This document shows positions 1-9,418 of a stretch of DNA of 64,000 nt, piece by piece. A model generated the notes under the pieces. The model did no database searches. It saw only the letters and a program-made list of their open reading frames with translations, and had not been told where the DNA came from. Within the stretch, counting starts at the first letter, position 1; each line of letters opens with the position of its first letter. Source of the stretch: Pyricularia pennisetigena (lineage: Eukaryota; Ascomycota; Sordariomycetes; Magnaporthales; Pyriculariaceae); assembly GCF_004337985.1 (NCBI RefSeq), contig NW_021940924.1, positions 660,517-724,516 of the forward strand. Direction: 5' to 3'. A program made the translations under genes and the position numbers.

Positions 1-880
1 GAGCAAAAATAGAATCGTGATCGTCGTAACCGCTCATAATACAAACTTCGCCGCTAGAGCAGGCCGAAAACCAATGTTGCCGTTCTAAATGACCCAATAG
101 CGATTCGATGCAAATCTCAGCCCCGCAAAGGCAGCTCACGCATTGATGACCCACAGAAACATGGGCTGACAGCTCGTGTATGTTACTTTCGGGGCAAGAA
201 CTGCAACACCTCATGAGATGTGTCGCGCCCAAATGCTCTTGCATCTGGTCCAAGCTAGAGTAGAGTGTTGAACAAAAGGGGCACTTTGCCCATCCATGTG
301 TGCGCTCCAGGTGCCTGGTGTACGCCCCTTTCGTAACAGCTTTACAGCAAATTTGGCATTCGTCAAGGTCATTGACAGTAAGATGGCTCAGATATTCTTG
401 TCGTGAAAATTCGGCCTTGCAATGTGTGCAACAGTAGATGTTGTGGATTTGCCGATGTCGTCGCAGATCTTCTTTATGCACGATAGCCTGACATTCATCG
501 CAAAGAGCTAATGACTCGTGGATCTGTAGCTTTGAGGGGGATATGAATGTGATTTGGTTCTTTCTGTCCTTTCTTTCCACAAAAACTGTCCGGGGGAAAA
601 TGCTGAACTTTTTTGCATTTTCCGTAAATTGCGATCCCATTTGCGATAGATCAAGCAGTAAGTTTTTGGCGTTGGTCACTTGTTCGAAAGTGAGCCATTT
701 TGGCTTATTGGACGTGCTCTCGCTACGAGAATCTCCATGAGTTATCGAAGATACCACTCGGAAGGCGCTTTGGATCTGTTCTTTTGAGTAAATTCCATAC
801 TCCAAACCAAGAGTGTCGAAAGGGCTAATGTGCTGCTCCATGGTGGCATGTGCACGAAACGGAAAGAACGAATGGTCCAC
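1..880 (-). CDS. J-like domain/C2H2 zinc-finger protein, left copy (3' part outside window)
   Basis: Mirror copy of the first 293 codons of the gene at 47,748-50,519. The start codon lies at 880 (or the internal Met at 841), and the frame is open to the window edge. It encodes the degenerate J-like segment and the first C2H2-like fingers. The sequence sampled is identical to the right copy, so no inactivating change was seen. Whether the downstream part is intact cannot be judged here. It is transcribed away from the 824-residue gene starting at 2,691. Role unknown; see the right copy for domain detail. Confidence 0.8.
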   Translation of the reverse strand, partial: MDHSFFPFRAHATMEQHISPFDTLGLEYGIYSKEQIQSAFRVVSSITHGDSRSESTSNKPKWLTFEQVTNAKNLLLDLSQMGSQFTENAKKFSIFPRTVFVERKDRKNQITFISPSKLQIHESLALCDECQAIVHKEDLRRHRQIHNIYCCTHCKAEFSRQEYLSHLTVNDLDECQICCKAVTKGAYTRHLERTHGWAKCPFCSTLYSSLDQMQEHLGATHLMRCCSSCPESNIHELSAHVSVGHQCVSCLCGAEICIESLLGHLERQHWFSACSSGEVCIMSGYDDHDSIFA

Positions 881-2690
881 CTACGGCAACTACGGGTAGG
901 ATAGACAAAACAGACAGTCAGCGTAAAATAAGAAGATGCCACACCTGTTGTAGTCCGTGCTCAGGAATTGTGGAAAGGAGGGGCCCGTTTTTTGCTGGGA
1001 TGATGTAAGTCGACAGAGCTGCCTGCCATTCAAGGTGGAGGCGTTAGTCGAGGCAGCGAATCCAGTGAGTACCCACCCACCCTAGTTGCCTAACTTGTTA
1101 TCGAGCAACCATCAAGCGAACCAACAAGCCACAAGGACAAGAAACCCCACCATATTACTGATCGCCAATCCTCGCAATAAAGGATTTAAAATGGCCTGGT
1201 CCGTATCTACCCTCCCCCATTCTGCTGATATTCACCGCTTTTTAATTTGCTGCACGGAACAACGCATCCGGCCCGGACGACCAACGTAGCATTCCGAGAA
1301 GCCCACAGGCAACCAGCTACAGGTAAGTGGGAGGAAAGTACTCGAACCCCTTGCTCCTCAATATTGGTTTTCTGTGGCTCGAGCTGCAAATATTCCTACC
1401 TGTTAGGGTCCAGCTTAGTCCTAACCTACTATAGTAAAAAAGACACCGCCAGTGTGATGATGGGATCGATGCGTTCTGATGTACATCTTTCTATGGGAGG
1501 TGAAGGCCAATAGGAATGAGCCCGTCACAAAAAGTACCCCTCAGAAAAGTCAGCATTAACTTCACCCCAAAGTGCTGGTAAAAAACAGAATTGGAATTTG
1601 AGCCTGCCATATGCACCTGTTGCTGCCACTGGCACTGTTGGGTCGGCAGCAAGCGGGCCAGAATACACACTCCCTCGTCAAGGCGCTGCAGCCTTACTGA
1701 AAAAGCGACATATAAAAGTGAAGGTTTTTCTCGCAGAATTTGATTACTCGCCGTGCTGTTGGACTTCTAGCAGACAAACTAACAGACTAAAAATTTGGAT
1801 GCGCCAAGACAGACCCTGCTTGGAACCTATTGGGAACCAAACTCGTCCAAAAGCTCCTGGACGCCCATCGTCATTTTCGTCCCATGCTCCTGCTTTATTC
1901 ACTTTTCATTAGACGCCGGCCACTCTGGGATGCGAAGCTAGGAAGTCCACACTAAATTACCTAAGCACACATGGAAGCAATCACTGTGGTCGAGCCGGGT
2001 AGACCCACCGGAACCATGCTCCGTAGGCGGAGGGTGGCCCTGTAATCATGGGTCACACTATGTTTTTGTACGGTGCGGGTGTGGAGTTCTATGGATGGGG
2101 CGTACAAGAAAATCCCTGCACTGGGCAAAAGTGGTGTAAAATTATCTCAGCAGGCGCCGTCGTTCATGCGCAGTCAAGTACGTTCAGGGTCAGCTAATAT
2201 AATATTGTGTGGTACTTGCTGCTTCAACGCGTGATGAAGTACATTAAATTGGGCAGCCAGGAAGCCATCATTGTTTGGCGCCAGGTGGTAGAGGGCCGTG
2301 CGCGGGATTAAGAGCTTGGTCAGCCAATCGTATGCGATTAAATCAGTGGTCCGGCCGTTATCTGAAGCCCTGAATCGCCAATCGCCTACACAGGCTAAGC
2401 ACCGTCCAAACCGCCTATGAATGCCATTAAGTATTACGACCGCACAGTTGGTCCCTGCAGATGTGCATGAGTATGGAAGGCCGAAGTTTTATGGCCGCCA
2501 AGAATCGCTGATGAGCATGGGATTAAATGTGATCCACTTACCCGGCCCAAGGCCCTGGTTAATTTTACGCTTGAGTACGTCCGTGCATCGGTCGATTCGT
2601 TAGTTTGGGTGTTTCGGACAGGTTGCCCCTCGCAACATGCGTACGTAATACGGCTCCACTCAGACAACGCCGCAGTTCAAAACATTCGGG
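881..2690. other. Spacer between the divergent genes of the left arm
   Basis: About 1.8 kb with no convincing intact gene. It should hold both promoters of the divergent pair. Around 1,490-1,560 there is a decayed copy of the motif family N-R-N-E-P-V-T-K, also present at 20.1, 24.2 and 50.6 kb. The other small ORFs look random. The same spacer is at 45,938-47,747 in the right arm. Confidence 0.6.
1450..1560 (+). pseudogene. Decayed fragment of the NRNEP motif gene family
   Basis: In one plus-strand frame the translation reads LMYIFLWEVKANRNEPVTK, followed by a short Q/H-rich tail and a TAA stop. It aligns with the C-terminal part of the intact ORF at 50,559-51,029, which has KVKVNRNEPVTKRTPKGQYQ. 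The TAA takes the place of a Gln/Arg codon, as expected for a C-to-T change at CA. The mirror copy sits at about 47,068-47,178. Function unknown. Confidence 0.5.
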
Positions 2691-5165
2691 TTGCGACAAT
2701 TATGTCCTAATCAACCCGCACCAAGACCTATGCCCCTACGCGTCATGGATGGATCGACGAGCGTGGAAGAGCTGAGAAGGCAGCTGCAAGAGGCACAGCA
2801 ACGCGCAGAAAGAGAGCGACAACGTGCGGAAGAAGCGGAGAAAAAAGGACAGCGGGAGCGACAACGCGCCGAGAAGGAACAGCAACGCGCCAAGAGGGAA
2901 CAGCAACGCGCCGAAGCGTCAGAACAACAAACTCAACCCACGACACTTGACGAGTACATCGCTGCCTGTCATCATCTGGTTTTCTCCAGCTTCAACATTG
3001 AACGGAACCGGAAACTGACCTCGAAGGGACCCATCACAAACCCACGAAAAAAATGGTGTCCCACACATATCCAGCCATGGTCCGATTTTGTTCAGCAGCA
3101 GAGAATAACATTCGGCACAATCTACGACACCTTCCCTGTCGATAGCCGTGTTTTTGAGAATCGAGCCTTCCTCACCGGCTTAGGAAAAAGGATTTCATTG
3201 CACAGGATAGCTGATGAGAAGACGCTCGAGTCCTTCTTGCACAACAGTGTCGAGGATCCCGTCAAAAAGATTATAGACCAACTCAAACAGGCGGAAGATG
3301 TTAGAAGCGCGTTCGAGCTGGGAAACGGAATCATTTTCGAGAACCATCCACATGCAATCAGCGATCTTGCAGAGGAAGTCGTCTACCGAGATACCCCATC
3401 GACACCACCGGCTACTCCAAACCACAGTCTCGACCTCAACCGGCTACGACCCGATCAGATCTGCGTCTACCGATCCGACGACGCGGGCTCGGAAAGACGC
3501 ACAATGATTTACATCTCCGAGTACAAACCGCCACACAAGCTAACCGCGCCGCACCTTCGCCTTGGTCTACGCCCGATGAATATTTACACGGAAGTGGTCA
3601 ACCGGAAGACCATCCCGACGTCAGTGGACCCCGACGCACGTTTCCAGTATCACGCCGAAAGACTGACTGCAGCGGCGATTACGCAAACCTACCACTACAT
3701 GATTGAAGGGGGACTCGAGTATGGTCTATTGACGACGGGCGAGGCGATCGTGTTTCTAAAGATCGACTGGCGCGAGCCTGAAACGCTTCTCTATCACCTT
3801 GCAGAGCCTAATGCTGAAGTGTTGGCCCATCCGGGCCATTTTCACTTGTGCACAGCAGTCGGGCAGTATCTTGCCTTTAGTCTCATGGCGCTGGGTCTGC
3901 CGGGTGAGCAACGATTGCGCGGGCAAGACGAGCGCCACCAGGCTACTGAAAAACTCAAGACGTGGGTTGAAGATTTCGAGACAACGCTAAGATCGATTCC
4001 AGAGGACGAGCGACATGCGCCAAACAGTTCACCCGGCTATCAACCTGAAACATATCAAGGTGTCGATCGATCTCCGTATCTTCTCCGGAGAAGAAGACGT
4101 CGGCATATGGGAGATGAGCCTAAGAAGGAATACGAACATAGAGAGCCTGGAGAATCTTCAGACGATGAATCAGGACCGGATTTGCCAGACACGCCGAGTC
4201 CGACAGAACGGCGGATGCGTCAAGGTCGGGGAGGTCAGGGAGCTCGACGCAGCGAGCGGATTCTAGCTCGACGGCCGAGGGGTGGGAGCGGAGGAGGAAG
4301 TAACGAGCAAGACAGGCCCTACTGCACCCAAAAGTGTCTGTTAGGGCTCGTTAAGGGCGGATTACTCGACGCAAAATGCCCTAATATGGCACTACACAAC
4401 AGGCAGCCCAGCTCTCACAGCAACCGCGATAGTGGCCCAAGCCGCGCCTGTCTCCGTCATCCGACAGACCACACCGAATTCGTCAATCTGCTCTTCAAGC
4501 AGCTAAAACGGACATTAGACGACGGGATTACACCGCTGGGGTATGGAGGTGCACGCGGCGTATTATTTAAGGTTTGCCTGGTTGACTATGGCTATACCTT
4601 TGTCGGCAAGGGCACGGTTCAGGCATTTGTCAAAGACCTTGAGCACGAGGCGGCGGTTTACACACGTCTGCAACCCATCCAAGGTGTATATGTGCCCGTC
4701 TTTCTCGGGGCCATCGATCTCCGGTTGATGAATAGGGTATACTACTATGATCACCGTGTCTACGTAATACACATGACGTTCTTGTCGTGGGGCGGATGTA
4801 ATCTTGATGTGACAGGGATTGCAAGTGGTGGCGAGGGAGAGCTCGAAGGGAAGGCGATACTGTCGTTGCGCGCGATGCATCAACTTGGAGTGGCGCATAA
4901 GGATGTACGAAGGGCAAACATGCTTTTTAACGCGGAGACCGAGGGTGTTATGATGATCGACTTCGAAAGAGCACTGCTGCTGGAGCCACCTCGACCTCCG
5001 TTGGCTCCGTTGGTGCCGAATAAACGACGATGGAAGCCAGATATGGTAGATTCCGGCAAGCCAAAAGGGAAGTCAGGTGATCGAGGTCAAGTCAGCAGAG
5101 TATTTTCCGAGGACATCGGGCTGATGAAGACGATCTTTGGCATAAACAGGTCGCAAATGTTTTAG
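2691..5165 (+). CDS. Coiled-coil/PD-(D/E)XK nuclease-like/protein kinase-like fusion protein, left copy
   Basis: 824 residues, intact. Residues 22-85 form a highly charged coiled coil of repeated R-E-Q-Q-R-A-E-like units. Residues about 90-400 look like a restriction-endonuclease fold: Asp255 in LRPDQICVYR, then Glu277-Tyr-Lys279 after a hydrophobic strand (the D...ExK pair), and Gln332 in a following helix. A basic, low-complexity linker (about 440-540, with an RRRRRR run) follows and could act as nuclear import signal. Residues about 600-770 resemble a compact kinase: glycine-rich GYGGARG, candidate Lys640, catalytic-loop HKDVRRAN (His736, Asp738, Asn743) and metal-binding Asp757 in DFE instead of DFG. 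A nuclease-kinase fusion is a known architecture of Crinkler-type (CR) proteins in fungi and oomycetes; activity is inferred only. The last 36 residues differ from the right copy at about nine sites. Confidence 0.85.
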   Translation: MRQLCPNQPAPRPMPLRVMDGSTSVEELRRQLQEAQQRAERERQRAEEAEKKGQRERQRAEKEQQRAKREQQRAEASEQQTQPTTLDEYIAACHHLVFSSFNIERNRKLTSKGPITNPRKKWCPTHIQPWSDFVQQQRITFGTIYDTFPVDSRVFENRAFLTGLGKRISLHRIADEKTLESFLHNSVEDPVKKIIDQLKQAEDVRSAFELGNGIIFENHPHAISDLAEEVVYRDTPSTPPATPNHSLDLNRLRPDQICVYRSDDAGSERRTMIYISEYKPPHKLTAPHLRLGLRPMNIYTEVVNRKTIPTSVDPDARFQYHAERLTAAAITQTYHYMIEGGLEYGLLTTGEAIVFLKIDWREPETLLYHLAEPNAEVLAHPGHFHLCTAVGQYLAFSLMALGLPGEQRLRGQDERHQATEKLKTWVEDFETTLRSIPEDERHAPNSSPGYQPETYQGVDRSPYLLRRRRRRHMGDEPKKEYEHREPGESSDDESGPDLPDTPSPTERRMRQGRGGQGARRSERILARRPRGGSGGGSNEQDRPYCTQKCLLGLVKGGLLDAKCPNMALHNRQPSSHSNRDSGPSRACLRHPTDHTEFVNLLFKQLKRTLDDGITPLGYGGARGVLFKVCLVDYGYTFVGKGTVQAFVKDLEHEAAVYTRLQPIQGVYVPVFLGAIDLRLMNRVYYYDHRVYVIHMTFLSWGGCNLDVTGIASGGEGELEGKAILSLRAMHQLGVAHKDVRRANMLFNAETEGVMMIDFERALLLEPPRPPLAPLVPNKRRWKPDMVDSGKPKGKSGDRGQVSRVFSEDIGLMKTIFGINRSQMF

Positions 5166-5202
5166 CAATAATAATCCAATCCAGCTCACGGGAATTGAAA
5201 TT

Positions 5203-5262
5203 GCAAAGGTCGACTTTCGATGACTTGACCATATCCCGAGCGCGACCCTGGGATAACCTGAC
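5203..5262. other. Left inner border of the inverted repeat
   Basis: Homology with the right arm stops near the shared CAGCTCACG sequence at 5,182-5,190. Beyond it the sequence runs into a nucleoside-phosphorylase-domain pseudogene. No target-site duplication was visible. Confidence 0.5.
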
Positions 5263-6285
5263 TTGAAAAGTGAGGATTGTTACCAGTCATTACAAGCTGT
5301 AGTGGGCATACTGCATATGCCTGGGCGTGGGGCTCCAGGAGATCGCCGTCAGTGCGCTAACGACCACAATGTCGTTATCGCGACTTTAGCGCCTGGAATG
5401 ACCAGTAACGTCAACGCGGGTCGCGTAAAAGGCCCAATGTCCACGACGTTTTCTCGCCTCCGCATGGCCGTACTTGTTGGCATCGGTGGCGGTATACTCC
5501 GCGCCCAACCCTCGGATGACCCGACCGAAGACGGGCATCTTGGGGACGTTACGGTCGGCTGGCCCGGCGACGGAGGGCCCGCGTGCGTTTATTACGATTC
5601 GGGGAAGTGGCATACGGATGGAAAATTCGAGATGCTCCGGAGGATCAATCTGCCCGATTAAGTACTTCTGAATGCGCTCGATAAGCTTGCATCGGATCAC
5701 GACATGGATCGAAGCGCTTTGCAGGCGTATCGAGAGCGATTGCTTCGGTCGAAACATACGCGAAAATTTACTTTCCCTGGCCTTGAACGGGATCGGCTTT
5801 CAACGCCTCATACCAACACGCTGGTACTTCTGGGAACAAGTGTACAAGCTATGACATCAACCAGCTCGTCCAGCGGCCTGAAATAACGGAAGACGGAGTG
5901 GCCGGTTTTATCTTCCACTGAGGGAGGATTGCCACGGGAAACGCGGTTGTGAAGGACGGCGAACGGCGGGATGAGATCCGCGACCAGTGCAACGATGCTC
6001 TTTGCGTCGAGATGGAGGCGGCTGGGTTGGATGCTGGCCGGCCTTGTCTGGTCATCCACGGCATTTCGGACTATGCCGATTCGCACAAGGACGACACCTA
6101 GCGATCGTACGCAGCGGGGAATGCTGCCGTGTTTGCTCGGGCGCTACTAAGCAAAACCCCGCCATATGTTGTCATGACAGCAACCCTTCAAGAGCAGCGC
6201 GGCCGCGTCTTGCAACGCACTGGGTAAATACCCGGTTGCCTGAACGATTGTCAGCTGGATTTTCGGCAGCAAGAATTGATCCTTT
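5263..6285 (+). pseudogene. Decayed PNP_UDP_1 (nucleoside phosphorylase-like) domain gene
   Basis: The first open part (5,263-5,661) contains HNVVIATLAPG, then MSTTFSRLRMAVLVGIGGGI and a HLGDVTVGWP motif. These are hallmarks of the purine/uridine phosphorylase-like domain found at the N terminus of many fungal NLR and ankyrin proteins. After a TAA at 5,659 the homology continues (VLLNALDKLASDHD), with a frame change near 5,830, then GRIATGNAVVKDG, CVEMEAAGL and CLVIHGISDYADSHK, and finally SYAAGNAAVFARALL. Internal stops at about 5,921 and 6,100 (TAG before RSYAA, likely from CAG) show that it is dead. In the family this domain senses or hydrolyses nucleosides/nucleotides upstream of a NACHT or NB-ARC; no such partner domain is present here. 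Confidence 0.85.
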
Positions 6286-7541
6286 GAACAGATGGCCAAC
6301 AGGAGCTGCCGCCATAGACCATATTTCAAAGAGGACGGATGAAGGAATGGGGGCAAGAAGCTCTTGATTTTTCATCGCATGCCTTTAAACGATACCCCTC
6401 TCGCTTGACTTCAGGCCACGTCTGATGGTGTTTATCTGTAGACAGTCTTTATAGCTTAGCACATTTGGCGAATCGGAGGGAGCTCAGCCCCTTGGCAGCC
6501 ACCTGATCAAACAGCCCTTGTGATGGTGATGTCCAAATCCAAGACAAAGAGTAAAAAAACACAGAAAAAGTGCAAGTCAAGGCGAGGATTGGATCATCCT
6601 CCCGACACAACAGCCCCGCAGCCCCACTACTGCTAGTCAGAATACTGGAAACTAATAAAAGGTCCACTACGTGTGGCGTTAAGCTGGAAACCCAGAGGGC
6701 ACGTGAGATGTGGAAAAACCACCAGTCTGTTTTATCGATAAAGTTGTACTTTGGTCTTCCCTTCCCATATTGACTCTAGTGTCCTTACACCTCCGCAATC
6801 GACGCGACGCGCGACATGCGTCGCAAAAAGCCCCGCATCGCTGATGTCCGCGCCAGGCGTCCACTTCAGCGGAAATGGCCACCAAACCGGTATGCGTAGA
6901 AACTGATCCTGCTTGGCTCAAATCATTTGATCACTAAAGTTTTACTAAGACTGTTTTGCTCGAAGACGGGAATAAGTCAGGTGCAATCTCGACGTTGAGC
7001 ATTTTATAGTTTAACTAAGCTTGGCTTTGCTAGCCTTTCTGAAAATTATACTGAGTGTCCCGCCAAAATGAGCCCCTGAGAACCTGTACAACGGCGACAT
7101 ACATCGGCTCTTTCCGACTCCCATACCTCGAGCATCTGCACGTGAGCTCTGCCAATGCACATGAGACTTTCCCTGCTATGGCAGAGTGTGTTGCACTGCT
7201 ATTTGACGCTGAAGTAGAATGAATCAAGATGATCTAGCAGCTATGTAGCTTGGTTCAATTTTATTCCCGCAGCTTGTTTTAGTCGAGAAGGGTAAAGAAA
7301 AGTCTATATTGAAGTTACAACGGTGACGCCCCATGCAACCACACCACCTGTACGGCGTCCTCGCCTGCAGATTACTGATAGCTCTTGCGTCTGATTGGGC
7401 TCAAACAATTCCAGAGAGAGGCCGGATGTGTTCCCAAGGAACACTTTAGATGACAGATTTATCCCAGATCCTGATTTCGAACAGCAGGATGACAAGAAAA
7501 AACTGGACGCGGCGATTGAACTGGACGACTTGCAAGCCATA
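6286..7541. other. Unassigned region left of the pogo-like element
   Basis: No convincing gene. At 7,312-7,541 one plus-strand frame is nearly open (one TGA at 7,394) and, if the inserted pogo-like element is removed, continues for a few codons past 10,236. The transposon may therefore have hit an already decayed coding sequence. No family was recognised. Confidence 0.35.
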
Positions 7542-7765
7542 ACGTTGGGTACCCCCTAACCGCACCCCCCTAACAACCGCACCCCAAAAATAACAACACT
7601 TCTATCTTTACTCTCGAACTTCTATTATAAATATCTCCATGAATTTTCTGCTTTTTGCATTACGTTTTTCTAACTTATATTCTTTACCTTTCAAAATGAA
7701 AGAATATACCGAAAATCAGCTTATTTCCGCTATTAACGTGTTACGATCAAGGTATCGGGGTAACC

Positions 7766-8195
7766 TGTTCTTATGGTAAAGTACAGTGGGTTGAAGCAAC
7801 TGAGCGTTTGACGGGGTAACTGGGGTTCTCAATGACTGGGGGTGAAGTTATGATCGATTCCTGGGTAGGTAGTAAGTTGATTGCTGCTAAGCAATCCTAA
7901 GCTAAGTTCTATCTACATGGTAATGAGCGTGTCCTTATATAGACTCTGTCTGAAGTTGGATCATTTGGCTCGTTTCGCGATCCCAATGATCCCGTTCTGG
8001 ATCATTTAGATCGTTCCACGATCCCAATGATCCTTTTTCCCTGGTGTCACGTGGGATCACGTGGGGTCACGTGATCTCGTCCCTACGTAATCTTCTTCCT
8101 GCCGGTCGGTGATCCTCTCTCTGGGCGAGTGTCGTCAGGAGGGGTGTGACCCCACCTGGTCTCCCTGGTACCGGCCCAACTGTCTGGTCGTAACA
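7766..8195. mobile_element. Solo LTR 1 inside the pogo-like element
   Basis: 430 bp beginning TGTTCTTATGG and ending GTCGTAACA, with TGTT/AACA as short terminal inverted repeats. Flanks are TAACC (7,761-7,765) and TAACG (8,196-8,200), a 5-bp duplication with one mismatch. Removing the LTR and one flank restores an open transposase frame. Inside is an imperfect tandem repeat built on GATCATTTnGnTCGTT...GATCCCAATGATCC (about 7,965-8,035). No internal retrotransposon genes are present, as expected after LTR-LTR recombination. Confidence 0.88.
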
Positions 8196-9059
8196 TAACG
8201 ACGTTAAAAATGGCGAATCAATTACAAAATCCTCCTGAAAATGGGGTATACCTATGAGCACCCTTCGAGGTCGTCTTAACGGCGCCAAATCTAAAAAACA
8301 AACAAAACAACTATTCCAAAAGCTTTCACCGGAACAGGAAAAGCATTTAGCGGATTGGGTGCTTGCCCAGGCCGCTTTAGGCCTTCCACCAACGCATCAA
8401 GAATTACGCTTTTTTGCGGAACGGATTTTTCAGGCCGCCGGAGAAACACAGGGCCTTGGAAAACGTTGGATAACCCGTTTTTTGCCTCGTTATCCAATCC
8501 TTAAGACCCAAAGGCCCCGTCGAATAGAAAACGCCCGGGTTAATGGGGCTACTACTGAGGTAATTAAATCTTGGTGGCTTTATATTACAAACCCCGTTAT
8601 TGACGATATTAAACCGGAAAATCGGTAGAATATGGACGAAACCGGTATAATGGAAGGTAAAAGATCTAATGGCCTGGTGTTAGGCCTTAACGGGATCCGG
8701 CCGTTACAGCGAAAAGAGCCCGGAACGCGGGGTTGGACGAGCATAATCGAATGTATATCATATCGGCTACGGGGGTTACTATACCTCCCCTCGTTATATT
8801 TAAAGGAAAAAGCGTACAGCAACAATGGTTTCCAACAGATTTGGATCCTTTCGATAACTGGAAATTTCATGCAACCGAAAACGGGTGGACAAATAACGAA
8901 ACGGCTATCAAATGGTTAAAAAAAGTGTTTATTTCACATACCCAACCCAATACCCCTGAAAAGCGGTTATTGGTTTTCGACGGCCATGGATCACACGTTA
9001 CGGACGAATTTATGCTTCTCTGCCTCCAAAATAACATTCAACTTCTATATTTACCCCCT

Positions 9060-9418
9060 TGTCACGGGGCTAGCCCGAAGCTCTGGGATCCGGGCCTGGA
9101 AGCCCGGACGTTAACCACGCCGGATCCCGGCGACAGGAAACCCAGCCGCATCCTCAGCCGCACGAGATCCGGGCCTCAGCTCACGAAGGAGAACCAATCG
9201 CATTCCTACTTGTATAGAAGTCGGGCTCAGCCGCACGGGATGCGATAACCCGACGTTTCATTCATTTCTAATAAAGCAACAAGGTATATGAGGAATTCAC
9301 GTGTATATAGAAGGAGGGGATTCCTTAGGAGGGAGAAGGGATTCCCTTTGTTAGTTATAGGTTATAAACTCTTAGCCCAAGTTCTACCTCCTGAGCACTC
9401 ATAGGTAGACCCTTAACA
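9060..9418. mobile_element. Solo LTR 2 inside the pogo-like element
   Basis: 359 bp beginning TGTCACGGGGC and ending CCCTTAACA, flanked by a perfect 5-bp repeat CCCCT (9,055-9,059 and 9,419-9,423). Removing the LTR and one CCCCT restores the conserved LPPHSSHVLQPLDLS stretch of the transposase, an independent proof of the borders. A TATA-like GTGTATATAGA lies near 9,302. The sequence is unrelated to solo LTR 1. Confidence 0.95.

Larger units (their letters stand above)
1..5202. repeat. Left arm of a long inverted repeat
   Basis: Every position x in this stretch matches the reverse complement of position 48,628 - x. The first 50 bases equal the reverse complement of 48,578-48,627. Both 824-codon ORFs, their shadow ORFs and the intergenic spacer mirror one another. 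By eye only a handful of substitutions separate the arms over the first 5 kb, including two AA/GC dinucleotide differences near 3,050 and 3,265. Differences then cluster in the last 110 bp of the kinase ORF, and homology fades near 5,202. The arm is cut by the window start, so its true length is unknown. Confidence 0.97.

Noticed and set aside
7542..7591. Telomere repeats (CCCCCTAAC runs)
   Set aside because: Only two imperfect units inside a transposon terminal repeat, mirrored at 10,184-10,233; not a tandem telomeric array.
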